Assembly: GCA_965208015.1 (NCBI GenBank)
Contig: OZ242309.1
Span: forward strand, 1,550,001 to 1,614,000
From: Bin87 sp965208015
GTDB taxonomy: Bacteria > Chloroflexota > Dehalococcoidia > Lucifugimonadales > UBA3495
DNA length: 64,000 nt
Direction: 5' to 3'
Part shown: in pieces, positions 8,209 through 17,365 of the stretch
Position numbering within the stretch: the first letter of the stretch is position 1
Layout: every line of letters begins with the position of its first letter
Position numbers and translations under genes: made by a program
The notes under the pieces: generated by a model
The model's database searches: none
What the model saw: the letters and a program-made list of their open reading frames with translations, nothing else
Told to the model about the DNA's origin: nothing

Positions 8209-9321
8209 TTACCGGCAGGCAGCCCGCACCGCCCGCGAAATGGCCGCCAGGCGGGGGTTGTTGGTCGAGCTGGCGCGGAACCCGTTGGTGATGTACGCCA
8301 CCGCCAGGCCCATGCCGGGATCGGCCCAGCCCACCGAGGTGCCGGCCCCGCCGTGACCGAAGGTGCCCAGGCCGTCGCCGGCGCTGGTGGTGGCCCCCAT
8401 GCGGCTGTCGTCCAGCACCAGGCCCAGCGAGCGTCGCATCCGCGTTCCCAGGGAAAAGTCGTTAGCTTCCGTATCCAGGCGCGTAACCTCGGCCACCGTC
8501 TCCGGCTTGAGAATGCGGACGCCGTCCAACTCCCCGCCGTTGCACACCATCGCGTAGAAGCGGGCCAGGTCGCGCGCAGTGAAGATGCCGCCGCCGGCAG
8601 GGTGGACCGCCTGGTGTACTTCCGGCCGGTTGTACGGGCGTATCATGCCCGGGCGGTCGCAGTCTTCCATGGCGTGAATGCGGGAAACCCGGGGTTCGAG
8701 CTCGGGAGGCAGCCCCACGTACCCGTCGTGCAATCCCAGCGGATCCAGGATCTCCTCCCGGAGAAACACGCCGATGTGCCGTCCGTCGATCCGGCGCACC
8801 AACTCGCCGATCACCCAGCCAAAGTTGCGCGGGTGGTACGCCATGATCTGCCCGGCGGGATAGTCAGGGATGATGTCCTCCATGCACTCAACCACGTAGT
8901 CCCAGTCCTGCCAGCGGTCCCAGGACAATTCCGGCGGGGTCTCCGGGAAACCGCCCCGGTGAGTCAGCACGTGACGGACCGTCACCGCGTCCTTGCCGTG
9001 CTTGGCGAACTCCGGCCAATGCTGCGCCACCGTGTCGTCCCAGTCCAATTGCCCGCGCTCCCAAAGTACGTGCAGGCAGGCCGCCGCCAACGGCTTGGTG
9101 GAAGAGTAGAGGATGAACATCGTGTCGGCCGCGACCGGAGTGCCGCCAGCGTCGTCGGCCAGGCCGCCCCAGAGGTCAACGGCGAGGCGGCCGTGCCGAT
9201 AGACGGCGAGTCCGGCTCCCGGATGCAACCCCTGGTCAATCTGTCGCCGGAACAGGTTTTCCAACTCCTGCACTGCCGCCGGGTCCATTCCTACTTCTTC
9301 CAAAACTGTGGTGGTGGTCAT
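8209..9321 (-). CDS. serine hydrolase, class C beta-lactamase/esterase family
   Basis: A 370-residue member of the beta-lactamase-related serine hydrolases (EstB/DD-peptidase-like). The nucleophile motif SxxK is Ser73-Ser-Thr-Lys76 in LYSSTKP, a Tyr-containing segment MAYHPRNFG supplies the second motif, and GHGGAG near the C-terminus takes the place of KTG. There is no signal peptide, which points to a cytoplasmic carboxylesterase rather than an antibiotic-degrading enzyme, but the substrate is not deducible. It lies 57 bases after the SCP2-like gene on the same strand. Confidence 0.8.
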   Translation of the reverse strand: MTTTTVLEEVGMDPAAVQELENLFRRQIDQGLHPGAGLAVYRHGRLAVDLWGGLADDAGGTPVAADTMFILYSSTKPLAAACLHVLWERGQLDWDDTVAQHWPEFAKHGKDAVTVRHVLTHRGGFPETPPELSWDRWQDWDYVVECMEDIIPDYPAGQIMAYHPRNFGWVIGELVRRIDGRHIGVFLREEILDPLGLHDGYVGLPPELEPRVSRIHAMEDCDRPGMIRPYNRPEVHQAVHPAGGGIFTARDLARFYAMVCNGGELDGVRILKPETVAEVTRLDTEANDFSLGTRMRRSLGLVLDDSRMGATTSAGDGLGTFGHGGAGTSVGWADPGMGLAVAYITNGFRASSTNNPRLAAISRAVRAACR

Positions 9322-9378
9322 CGATAGTCCTCAATGGTTGCGGGTGGAACGAGGTGATCCCAAGTCGAAGCGATGGAG

Positions 9379-9816
9379 TCAGTCAGCGAACACGGTGTCC
9401 AGGTTCGCCGACAGGTCAAAAAAGTGTTGCAGGCTCTGGTTGTACCGGAAGAACATGTCCGCCCGAAGCTGATCTCCCGTGGCGTTGGTGGAAATCTCAT
9501 TCAGCATGTCCAGGCTGACCAGCGTCTGGCCGGCTTCCGCGCCTCCGTTGGCCCTGATATTTTCCAGCATGGCTCTCCAGGCAGCCGACTCCATCTCGAT
9601 GAAGAAGTCCACGTTGATCAGGTCGTATTCGTTGCCGGACCTGACCGAACTGCACTCGAACGCCTCAAAAGTGACTACGAATACTTCGTCGCCTACCTTG
9701 ACGCCCATGGACGCGTCAACGGTGCCAATCTGGCGGTAGGCGGAATCATCGTTCACCAGTCGCCGTAATTCTTCAAACCACGCCAGCGACGGGAATGCTA
9801 TCGGTTCAGCAGTCAT
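9379..9816 (-). CDS. hypothetical protein, possibly SCP2-like
   Basis: A 145-residue soluble protein without signal peptide or membrane segment. The layout (an N-terminal helix FEELRRLVNDD, a strand-rich middle around VDASMGVKVGDEVFVVTF, then DQLRADMFFRYNQSLQHFF) recalls sterol-carrier/SCP2-type lipid-binding domains, but the match is by general pattern only. GGAGG lies about 10 bases before the ATG. It sits in a minus-strand run with a serine hydrolase and an FmdB zinc ribbon. Confidence 0.5.
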   Translation of the reverse strand: MTAEPIAFPSLAWFEELRRLVNDDSAYRQIGTVDASMGVKVGDEVFVVTFEAFECSSVRSGNEYDLINVDFFIEMESAAWRAMLENIRANGGAEAGQTLVSLDMLNEISTNATGDQLRADMFFRYNQSLQHFFDLSANLDTVFAD

Positions 9817-9877
9817 TCAGGGGTTGCCTCCGGGCTGGGGAAACGCCGGTCACTGCGATGCGGGACCGGTCATCACG

Positions 9878-10186
9878 CTATTCGTGGAAGTAAGGATCTC
9901 CCGTCTTCTCAGTGGATGAGAACGGAGCCATCTTGCGCAGGTAGTGGTCCGGGTGCGTGGTGGAAGGCGCTTTACCCAAAGCGTCGTCAACCATCTTGTA
10001 GTACCGGGGATCGAGATCCCGATAGGTATCGGCTTCAGTACGGCCCCGCGAGAAGGAAGACATGATGCGTTCCATGCCGTAGTCGCCACAGTGTTCACAG
10101 TTGACGTCAGTAGCCGCGGAAGCCACCTTGAAAAAGTAACTGCTCACCTGAGCGCACGACTGGCAGCGATACTCGTAGATCGGCAT
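9878..10186 (-). CDS. FmdB-family zinc ribbon protein
   Basis: A 102-residue protein that begins MPIYEYRCQSC and continues to CEHCG, the C-x2-C...C-x2-C zinc ribbon that defines the FmdB family. Members act as putative regulatory or adaptor proteins, with no firm function. The start at 10186 is preferred because the signature begins exactly there and GAGGTGG lies just upstream. The frame remains open upstream, but those codons read as low-complexity Pro/Gly. The C-terminal half (DPRYYKMVDDALGKAP) is typical of Chloroflexota versions. Confidence 0.8.
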   Translation of the reverse strand: MPIYEYRCQSCAQVSSYFFKVASAATDVNCEHCGDYGMERIMSSFSRGRTEADTYRDLDPRYYKMVDDALGKAPSTTHPDHYLRKMAPFSSTEKTGDPYFHE

Positions 10187-10312
10187 GTGTGGACCACCTC
10201 GCGGACCCCGGGGCAGCGGGCTGTGCGGCATCGGAGAGAGCCGGGCATCCGGCCCCGGAGGATTCCGCAAGCGATGGTATAGGAACGGGCCGGCGGTGTC
10301 AAAACGGTGCCA

Positions 10313-10747
10313 CTACCCGTCGAACCCGGCGCTGTGACGCTTGAGATCGATTACCGGAGAGCCGTCCTGGGCATCGAGCTCCGTTACCGAAATGACCGCC
10401 TCGCCGGTTCCCTCGTCGATCACCACATCCTGGATCAGGGCCACCGTCGCGCCGATGAAGTTGGGCCGGTACTGGCTACGGGTGGCGAACACACCCCGGA
10501 TCGGGTTGGCCGGGTTGTGCCCAGGATGCAGTCGCAACTCGTAGCCCCGATCCTTCGCGCGGTGCAGGATGAACAAAGTCAGGATCCGGTCGCCCGGCTC
10601 CAGGCCCATAACGCCATCAGCAAAGCCGGGATGCACCACGATCTCTGACGGGCGCTCCCGCATCTCGTCGGAGGGCGCGTAGTCAGTGAACCGGCTCCGA
10701 ACGTACCCGATTGGCGTGACTTGGACGTCGCTGGGATTTGCGTCCAT
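10313..10747 (-). CDS. trmO: tRNA (N6-threonylcarbamoyladenosine37-N6)-methyltransferase, short form
   Basis: A 144-residue UPF0066/TrmO protein. In characterised members it uses S-adenosylmethionine to methylate t6A37 of certain tRNAs. Diagnostic segments are PIGYVRSRF at the start, LHPGHNPANPIRGVFATRSQ (substrate/SAM site) and TELDAQDGSPVIDLK at the end. It lacks the C-terminal extension of the E. coli enzyme, as many short homologues do. ATG at 10747 is preferred over the longer open frame because homology begins a few residues later. It lies 19 bases after the hydrolase gene. Confidence 0.82.
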   Translation of the reverse strand: MDANPSDVQVTPIGYVRSRFTDYAPSDEMRERPSEIVVHPGFADGVMGLEPGDRILTLFILHRAKDRGYELRLHPGHNPANPIRGVFATRSQYRPNFIGATVALIQDVVIDEGTGEAVISVTELDAQDGSPVIDLKRHSAGFDG

Positions 10748-10766
10748 GGATCGGCGCTGTGGACCC

Positions 10767-11651
10767 TCAGTTGGCCGCCACAGCCGCAGCGCCGACATCC
10801 GCAGACAGCGACGCCAGCCAGTTGATCACCGCCTCGCCGGCCGCCGGCATCATATTGGTCAGGGAGTGGTTGCCGCCCTCCAGCACCAGGTACTCGGCCC
10901 GGGGGCTGTTCACCGCGGCCGCGATCATGTCCTGCGGCACGTCCAGCAGCCGGGTGTGCGTCTCCGTCGAACCGGACAGCACGAAGAGCGGCGCCGTGAT
11001 CCTGGCAGCGTGCATGATGATGTTGTAGCGTTCCAGCGGCCCGTGCTTGTCGATATAGGCCATGGCCGAGAACATTTCCTTGATCGGAAAGTCCACGTAG
11101 AACAGGTCCAGGGCGCGCCCTTCTGCCTCCATGCGATCCGCGGTCTCCAGGTTGGCGCGAAACTCCTCGGCGTCGGTGGACTCCATGTAGTAGGAACAGG
11201 ACAGCCGCACCGGAGATATGGGCACCACGGCCGCCACGCGCGGGTCGTTCTCCACCGCGCCGTAGTAGGCGACTTTCACGGCGCCCATGCTCTGGCCCAG
11301 GATGGCGATGCGCCGGTAACCCTGCGCTTCCAGGTAGTCAATGCCCGCCCGCAGATCCTGCCGGCTGTTGTCCAGGATCTCATAGGCGTTGCCCTCGGCC
11401 ACCCCGGTCTGCCGGTCCACCCAGACGGTGTCGTGCCCCCGGGTGTTCAGGGTCAACGCCGCGTACCCGGCGTTCCGCAGGTCGTTGGCCATGTTGGCCG
11501 TCGCCGGGGTGTAAAAGTTGCGCCCCGAGCCGTGAATGACCATGGCGGCGTCGATGGGCCCGGCCGGAGATGCGTCAGCTGCCGGAGCGAAAAACGCCCC
11601 GTCCAATTCCATGCCGTCCGCGGCGGTGATCCGAATCAGGTCAACCAGCAT
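10767..11651 (-). CDS. alpha/beta hydrolase (dienelactone hydrolase-like)
   Basis: A 294-residue cytoplasmic alpha/beta hydrolase. The oxyanion segment is HGSGRNF (His40), the nucleophile elbow is GQSMGA with Ser121, the acid is probably in VLSGSTETHT and the catalytic His in EGGNHSL. AGGAGG lies 7 bases upstream of ATG 11651. The ester or lactone substrate cannot be read from the sequence. trmO follows immediately. Confidence 0.75.
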   Translation of the reverse strand: MLVDLIRITAADGMELDGAFFAPAADASPAGPIDAAMVIHGSGRNFYTPATANMANDLRNAGYAALTLNTRGHDTVWVDRQTGVAEGNAYEILDNSRQDLRAGIDYLEAQGYRRIAILGQSMGAVKVAYYGAVENDPRVAAVVPISPVRLSCSYYMESTDAEEFRANLETADRMEAEGRALDLFYVDFPIKEMFSAMAYIDKHGPLERYNIIMHAARITAPLFVLSGSTETHTRLLDVPQDMIAAAVNSPRAEYLVLEGGNHSLTNMMPAAGEAVINWLASLSADVGAAAVAAN

Positions 11652-11781
11652 GGCTGCTTCCTCCTGTGTCTCACACGTACTCGCTTTTTTTCACATCGAT
11701 GAACAGTATGGATAAGATACTGACGATAGGCGGCGATGGCGCATAGTGTACACCCCGCGTATAGAATAATCAGCATCCAGA

Positions 11782-12213
11782 CTATCGTTGCCGGAGGAGG
11801 AAAGCTACCAGGGCGTCAACATCATAGTCGGACAAAATGATCCCAGTGCGTGCAGGATCCATAAGGTCACAGCTTGGCAGCCCCGGCACGTGAAACCCAT
11901 CATAAGCGCACGGATCAACGATGGATTCCCTGATGTACTGCTCGGCGGTATATCCAGGGATGCGGTTGACCGCCAATGTACCGATGCTGGTGAGGTCGGG
12001 GCCCAGCACCCCCTGTGCAATGCCGTCGATAGTGTGACATACGTGGCAGGCTCCGTTGCCGGTGAACAGTTCCTTGCCGGCCTGGGCCAGGGCGTCATCC
12101 TGTGGGTCGGCGGCGGCGTCAGGAACGGGAGGATCGTTGGAACCGCAAGCGGCAGTGATTATTGTCGCCGCCGCAAACAACAGCGCCGCTATTGTTGCAT
12201 AGCGGCGCTGCAT
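11782..12213 (-). CDS. lipoprotein c-type cytochrome
   Basis: A 143-residue secreted monoheme cytochrome c. The N-terminus is a lipoprotein signal peptide ending at Cys23 (ITAACGS), and the heme site is CHVCH at 56-60. The rest, including VLGPDLTSIG, NRIPGYTAEQYIRESIV and ILSDYDVDALVAFLL, closely parallels the C-terminal heme domain of the neighbouring subunit IV fusion, so the two are probably duplicates. It is the last gene of the oxidase operon, 32 bases after that fusion, and likely delivers electrons to the oxidase at the outer membrane face. Confidence 0.85.
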   Translation of the reverse strand: MQRRYATIAALLFAAATIITAACGSNDPPVPDAAADPQDDALAQAGKELFTGNGACHVCHTIDGIAQGVLGPDLTSIGTLAVNRIPGYTAEQYIRESIVDPCAYDGFHVPGLPSCDLMDPARTGIILSDYDVDALVAFLLRQR

Positions 12214-12245
12214 CGGAGTAGGTTCCCTACATCGATGGCGGGTGG

Positions 12246-13103
12246 CTACCTCAGTTGCAACAGGTACTCAACCAATGCTTCCACGTCCTCGTCGGACAAC
12301 GCGATGCCGGCCATGGTGGCGCTCATCAAGCCCTCTTGATAGTCTTGCGAGAGCCCATCAGCCGCGCCGGCGGTGTAAGCGTCGGGTTCCACGATAGATT
12401 CCCTGATGTAATCTTCCGCCGAGTAACCGGGGATGCGGTTGCCAGCGGCCGACGCGATGCCGTCGAGCGGTGGCCCCAGCACGCCCTGGGCAACTCCCTG
12501 GATGGTATGACACGATGCGCAAGCCGCGGTGCCCACGAAAAGAGCTTGGCCAGGGGAAGCGCCTGCCCCAGCGCCGTCGGCCGGTGCGGGTGGCACCAAT
12601 TCGGAGGGGTCAGCCGGCGCCGGCAGTTCGTCGGGCAATGGGCGCGCCACCTCAGCGTGATGATCCTCGGCGTGATGCACGAAAGGTTCGATACGCGGTT
12701 CGGAGAACGCTCGCGGCGTCGGCCGGAACACGCCGAAAAGCAGCACCAGGGCGAGCGCGACCACTAGACCCAGGGCCAAACCGGCGACGAATATCTGCCA
12801 CAGCAGCGGGTTCTCGAACTTCAGGTGCATGAAGAACGCGACCACGCAGAAGAACTTGATGACCGACAGGATCACCAGCGGAGCGATTACCACGCCGCTG
12901 CCCTGGAGACCCTCCGGCACGATGATCAGGAATTCGATCAGCGTGATGATGGCCAGGAAAATCGCCAGCAGGCCGTACTGCTTCAGTCCACCATGCACGC
13001 CCTCCGGCACGCGTCCGAAGAAGAACCGATTTATTCCGGCATCCTCGTGCGCCGCGTGTTCGTCGTGGGCCATCACGCCCTCCTGACCGGGGTTAGCGCT
13101 CAT
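12246..13103 (-). CDS. ctaF: cytochrome c oxidase subunit IV fused to a cytochrome c domain
   Basis: A 285-residue fusion. Residues 40-125 hold three transmembrane helices of the bacterial COX4/CyoD type (LLAIFLAIITLIEFLII, VIKFFCVVAFFMHLKFENP and a third). A Pro/Ala/His-rich linker (about 126-182) leads to a class I cytochrome c domain with CASCH at 195-199. Fusion of a heme c domain to subunit IV is uncommon, since caa3 oxidases usually carry it on subunit II, which here also has one. GAGGAGG lies upstream of ATG 13103. The fusion lies between ctaE and the lipoprotein cytochrome. Confidence 0.85.
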   Translation of the reverse strand: MSANPGQEGVMAHDEHAAHEDAGINRFFFGRVPEGVHGGLKQYGLLAIFLAIITLIEFLIIVPEGLQGSGVVIAPLVILSVIKFFCVVAFFMHLKFENPLLWQIFVAGLALGLVVALALVLLFGVFRPTPRAFSEPRIEPFVHHAEDHHAEVARPLPDELPAPADPSELVPPAPADGAGAGASPGQALFVGTAACASCHTIQGVAQGVLGPPLDGIASAAGNRIPGYSAEDYIRESIVEPDAYTAGAADGLSQDYQEGLMSATMAGIALSDEDVEALVEYLLQLR

Positions 13104-13125
13104 CTGGTGGTTGCCTCCTCGAAAC

Positions 13126-13830
13126 CTAGCTGATCAGTCCGGTGACCCAGTTCCATCCCTGCACCGCGGCGTGGCCGGCGTCGGGCGGCCCGTCAAATCC
13201 GCCGATCAGGTACAGCAGCGTGAAAATCACGATCCAGACAATGTCGACGAAGTGCCAATACAGGCCGGCGATGTCAACGTCAAGGTGGGAGGGACGACCG
13301 GCCGGGTTGCGCGCCGCAATGATGGCCAGGCAGATCAACCAGAAGATTCCCAGCGTAACGTGGGCGCCGTGGAACCCGGTCAGCGTGAAGAACGTGCTGC
13401 TGAACAGGTTCGTTTCGTAACGCAGGCCCTCAACGCGGAACAGGTTGAACTCATACACCTGGAAGCCGATGAAGATGCTTCCTAGTATGATGGTCAGCAC
13501 CAGCCACTGGACCAGGCGCTTCTGGTTTCCATTGCGGGCCGCGGCCACGCCCATCACCATGGCGAAAGAGCTCATCAGAAGCACGAAGGTGCTGACGGTG
13601 GTGATGGGGACATCGATGATGTCTTTAGGGTACGGGCCAACGATGCTCTGGCCCCGGTACACCATGTAGGTGGCGATCAGCGAGCCGAAGAAGAGGCAGT
13701 CCGAACCGAGAAACACCCACATCAGGAGTTTCCGGTGATTTATCCCGGTGGTGGTTTCTTCCTCGTGAGCCGGTGGATGGTCGGCCGGCGGATGCGCCGG
13801 CGGGGCATGGGTCGTGTCTGCGTGAGCCAA
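13126..13830 (-). CDS. ctaE: cytochrome c oxidase subunit III (TTG start)
   Basis: A 234-residue integral membrane subunit of the heme-copper oxidase. After a His/Pro-rich cytoplasmic N-terminus it has about five helices, with subunit III signatures KLLMWVFLGSDCLFFGSLI, GFHGAHVTLGIFWL and YWHFVDIVWIVIF. The start codon is TTG at 13830: AGGAGG lies 9 bases upstream and the next in-frame Met is inside the first helix. It lies 54 bases downstream of ctaD in the cta operon. Confidence 0.92.
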   Translation of the reverse strand: MAHADTTHAPPAHPPADHPPAHEEETTTGINHRKLLMWVFLGSDCLFFGSLIATYMVYRGQSIVGPYPKDIIDVPITTVSTFVLLMSSFAMVMGVAAARNGNQKRLVQWLVLTIILGSIFIGFQVYEFNLFRVEGLRYETNLFSSTFFTLTGFHGAHVTLGIFWLICLAIIAARNPAGRPSHLDVDIAGLYWHFVDIVWIVIFTLLYLIGGFDGPPDAGHAAVQGWNWVTGLIS

Positions 13831-13884
13831 CGCGCTCCTCCTGCCTGGTCCTGATCTGAGTAAGCCGGGTTCGTGCGGAGACGC

Positions 13885-15756
13885 CTAGTGATGGCCGGCG
13901 GCTTCGTGGTGTTCTTCAGCGGCGGGTTCGTTTGACCAGCCGATCACGCCAATGATTGTGATGATCCCGCCAATGAAGCTGACCGGGAACCGGATGTAGT
14001 CCCATCCCACGTCAATCAGCAGGCCGCCCGCGATCCACACTACGCCAAAGGACGTGATCAGCGGCCAGTAGGACGGGCTCGGCATGTGAATGGTGCTGGC
14101 GTCAACGTGCGGCTCGGCCGGCACGGTCTCTCCACGGGCGGCCGCCTCCCGCTTGGTGATCCAGTAGGCGTCCTGTCCGCGGACCACGGGGACCTCGGCG
14201 AAGTTATACACCGGCGGCGGCGACGAGATGCTCCACTCAAGGGTGGGAGCGTCCCAGGGGTCGTGGCCCGCCTCCTCGCCCTTTTTGATGCTGCGGAAGA
14301 AGTTGTGGATGAAGACCAGCAGCGAGATGACGATGACGAAGTATCCGATGGTGGCCAGGAGGTTCATGCCTTCCCAGCCGAACCCTTCGGCATAGGTGTA
14401 GATGCGACGCGGCATCCCGTTCAGGCCAGCATAGTGCATGGGGAAGAACGTCAGGTTCATGCCCACGAACATCAGCCAGAAGTGGACCTTGCCCAGCATC
14501 TCGTTGTACATCTTGCCCGTGATCTTCGGGTACCAGTAGTAGATACCGGCGAAGATGCCGAAAATGGCGCCGCCAAACAGCACGTAGTGAATGTGCGCGA
14601 CGATGTAGTAGGTGTCCTGTTGCTGGAAGTCCGAAGGCGATACCGCGTGGGACACGCCGGAGAGGCCGCCCACGATGAACAGCGCCACGAACCCGATCGC
14701 CATCAACATGGGCGTTCGCAGATCAATGGAACCGCTCCACATCGTCCCGATCCAGTTGAAAATCTTCACGCCCGTGGGCACCGCGATCAACATCGTGGTG
14801 ATGGTGAACACCGAGTTGGCGATGGCGCCCAGGCCCACCGTGAACATGTGGTGGCTCCACACCGCCCAGCTCATGATGGCGATGACGATGCCGGAGAAGA
14901 CGACCACCGGGTAACCGAAGAGGGGCTTGCGACTGAACGTCGGGATGATTTCCGAAACCACGCCCATGGCCGGCAGGATGAGGATGTACACCTCGGGGTG
15001 GCCGAACAGCCAGAATAGGTGCTGCCAGAGGATGGGGTCACCGCCGGCGGCGGTGTTGAAGAAGTTTGCTCCGAACTGCCGGTCGGCGGTCAGCTCGATC
15101 AGCGCAACGGTGATGATCGGGAAGGCCAGCACCAGGAGGATGCTGGTCACCAGCGTCATCCAGACAAACACCGGCATCCGCATCAACGACATCCCGGGCG
15201 CCCGCATGTTGATGATGGTCACCACGAAGTTGAAGCCGGCGGCAAGCGAGGCAACGCCCAGCACCTGCAGGCTCAGCGCCCAGAAGTCCAGGCCCTTGCC
15301 CTCGCTGAACGGAGCCGAGGTGAGGTTGGCGTAGGAGAACCAGCCGGCGTCGGGAACTTGCCCGATGAGGAAGCCGGCGTGCATGAGCACTGCCCCGAAG
15401 AGGAACGTCCAATAAGAGAAGGCGTTAAGGCGCGGGAAAGCCACGTCCCGCGCGCCGATCATTAGTGGTATCAGGATATTGAAGAACGTGGCTCCGAACG
15501 GCATGATGACCATGAAGATCATGGTGGTGCCGTGCATGGTGAACATGGCGTTGAACCAGTCCGCCGATACCAGCGTGCTGTCGGAGTTAGCCAGCTGCAA
15601 ACGCATGATGCCGGCTTCAATGCCGCCGACGATAAAGAAAAAGAACGCGGAGACGCCGTACAGCGCGCCGATACGCTTGTGGTCGACAGTGGTCAGCCAG
15701 CTCCACAAGCCGGTATAGGTGCTGGGGCGGGGTATGACGCCGGTTATGGTTACCAT
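13885..15756 (-). CDS. ctaD: cytochrome c oxidase subunit I
   Basis: A 623-residue catalytic subunit that reduces O2 to water at a heme a3-CuB centre and pumps protons. It begins with TTVDHKRIGALYG, and the active-site helices show FGHPEVYILILPAMG (CuB His and cross-linked Tyr), AVWSHHMFTVG (CuB His pair) and IVAHIHYVLFGG (heme ligands). The length is normal for an A-type subunit I with 12-14 helices. ATG at 15756 is preceded by GGAGG. It lies 100 bases after ctaC. Confidence 0.96.
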   Translation of the reverse strand: MVTITGVIPRPSTYTGLWSWLTTVDHKRIGALYGVSAFFFFIVGGIEAGIMRLQLANSDSTLVSADWFNAMFTMHGTTMIFMVIMPFGATFFNILIPLMIGARDVAFPRLNAFSYWTFLFGAVLMHAGFLIGQVPDAGWFSYANLTSAPFSEGKGLDFWALSLQVLGVASLAAGFNFVVTIINMRAPGMSLMRMPVFVWMTLVTSILLVLAFPIITVALIELTADRQFGANFFNTAAGGDPILWQHLFWLFGHPEVYILILPAMGVVSEIIPTFSRKPLFGYPVVVFSGIVIAIMSWAVWSHHMFTVGLGAIANSVFTITTMLIAVPTGVKIFNWIGTMWSGSIDLRTPMLMAIGFVALFIVGGLSGVSHAVSPSDFQQQDTYYIVAHIHYVLFGGAIFGIFAGIYYWYPKITGKMYNEMLGKVHFWLMFVGMNLTFFPMHYAGLNGMPRRIYTYAEGFGWEGMNLLATIGYFVIVISLLVFIHNFFRSIKKGEEAGHDPWDAPTLEWSISSPPPVYNFAEVPVVRGQDAYWITKREAAARGETVPAEPHVDASTIHMPSPSYWPLITSFGVVWIAGGLLIDVGWDYIRFPVSFIGGIITIIGVIGWSNEPAAEEHHEAAGHH

Positions 15757-15856
15757 GGTTCAGGTCCTCCGCTGCGGCTTGGTCAACAACTGCTTTGTCG
15801 ATGCGTTAGCGGCGATGAATTGCGGTCTACAGATATGATAGCGCGGATTCCGAGCG

Positions 15857-17230
15857 TTACTGCAAGCAAACGGCCGGGCCCTGTGCTGACAGGTATTCAA
15901 CCAGGTCACCCAACTGCGCCTCGGTTAGGTCGGCGCGGTGGTCCAGACGGGTCTGGTAGATGGCGGCCAGTTCCGACATTCGGTTGCCGGGCTTGATGCT
16001 ATCAGGGTCGCGTACCCATTGACGCAACGTCTCGCGGTTGCGGTCAACCAGTCCGGATCCCAAGGTAACGCGGCAACTGAGGTCGGTGAGGTTGGGAGCG
16101 GCAAATGCCGTGGGCGGTTCGTTTCCGGTACGCACGTCTTCCAGCCGCTCATCGGCTCTCTTCGCGAGCCACTCGGTGTAGGCGATGTACGTCTGCATCC
16201 GGGCGTGCTGCACGCCCTCACCCGTTTCCAGATCCACCACGTCGGACGCTCCCACGGTGTGGCAGGTGACGCATTGACCGTCGCCCAGGAAGACCAGCTG
16301 ACCCCGAGCGGCCTCGGCGGACATCTGCACCGGTTCGGCAAAGCCGGCAACCCACGCCTTGTACTCCGCGTCCTCCATTACGTGGACGCGGAACTTCATC
16401 TGCGCGTGGGCGGTGCCGCAGAATTCGGCGCACTGGCCGTAGTACATCCCGGTTTCTTCAGCCAGGAACCACATGGAGTTGGTCTTGGTGGGCACGACGT
16501 CCTGCTTGCCGGCGAGTTTGGGGATCCAGAAACTGTGGATCACGTCGTCACTTTTGAGTTCCATGATGATGGGCGTGTTCACCGGCACGCGCATCTCATT
16601 GGCAGTGGTAACGAGCTTGCTGGCCTCGTCTCCGGGGATCGGGTCTTCGTAGCGGAACTCCCACCACCATTGGTGGCCCACCGCCTCGACCCGAACCGGC
16701 TCCTTGCCCTCGGCCCGCGCCAGTGCGATTGCCTCGCCCGGCTCCAGCTTGAACAGTACAATCACCGACCACACGCCCAACCCGAGGATCAGGATGGTCG
16801 GTACGATGGTCCAAGCGATTTCCAGCGGCGTGTGCCCGTGGGTCTGCGGAGGCAGCGGATCCCCCGGCCGGCGACGGAAGCGGATCGCCGCGTAGAGCAG
16901 CGCGCCTTCTACCAGCACGAATACGACCACCATGGTCCACAGCAGCACGTTGAACAGCAATAACTGTTCCCGCGCCACCGGGCCGCCGACCCCGTCCAGG
17001 GTCCACGGCGTGGAGCTCAAAATGGACTGGTGGCCGTCGGCGTCACAACCCAGGGCCGCAAGAATCAGGACGCCGCCCAGCAGGGCCAGCGTTATCAGAG
17101 AACGCCGTCCGAAACGGCGGGGAGAGGTGTCAGAGCCGGGGTTCACTGGAATATCACTTAGTGCTTTGTGCCTGGATACGGCGCGGCGCTCGTTGGGTGA
17201 ATCTTCCTCTGCAAAGGGCAACTGCCCCAT
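15857..17230 (-). CDS. ctaC: caa3-type cytochrome c oxidase subunit II with cytochrome c domain
   Basis: A 457-residue subunit II. It has a lipoprotein-like signal (LAALGC), two transmembrane helices, the aromatic QWWWEFRY segment and the dinuclear CuA site (VIHSFW plus CAEFCGTAHAQM). A C-terminal heme c domain follows with CVTCH, containing an insert before the distal region. It accepts electrons and passes them to subunit I. ATG at 17230 is chosen, although a GTG 12 codons upstream is also in frame. It lies between ctaB and ctaD in the operon. Confidence 0.93.
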   Translation of the reverse strand: MGQLPFAEEDSPNERRAVSRHKALSDIPVNPGSDTSPRRFGRRSLITLALLGGVLILAALGCDADGHQSILSSTPWTLDGVGGPVAREQLLLFNVLLWTMVVVFVLVEGALLYAAIRFRRRPGDPLPPQTHGHTPLEIAWTIVPTILILGLGVWSVIVLFKLEPGEAIALARAEGKEPVRVEAVGHQWWWEFRYEDPIPGDEASKLVTTANEMRVPVNTPIIMELKSDDVIHSFWIPKLAGKQDVVPTKTNSMWFLAEETGMYYGQCAEFCGTAHAQMKFRVHVMEDAEYKAWVAGFAEPVQMSAEAARGQLVFLGDGQCVTCHTVGASDVVDLETGEGVQHARMQTYIAYTEWLAKRADERLEDVRTGNEPPTAFAAPNLTDLSCRVTLGSGLVDRNRETLRQWVRDPDSIKPGNRMSELAAIYQTRLDHRADLTEAQLGDLVEYLSAQGPAVCLQ

Positions 17231-17365
17231 CGTGAACCCCCGGATACTGCGGCAGCGGCCAGCCACAGTATGTGCAAAATTTCACTAGCGGCGGTAACCA
17301 TAGCATACGCATTTGGGGCTGTCAATTTGACCGACCCTCGCCGGGCGCTGCATCGGGTCTAACGG

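Noticed and set aside
7306..9327. 673-codon open frame on the plus strand
   Set aside because: It covers the kinase, DUF952 and serine-hydrolase genes in antisense. The real genes have motifs and the long frame does not.
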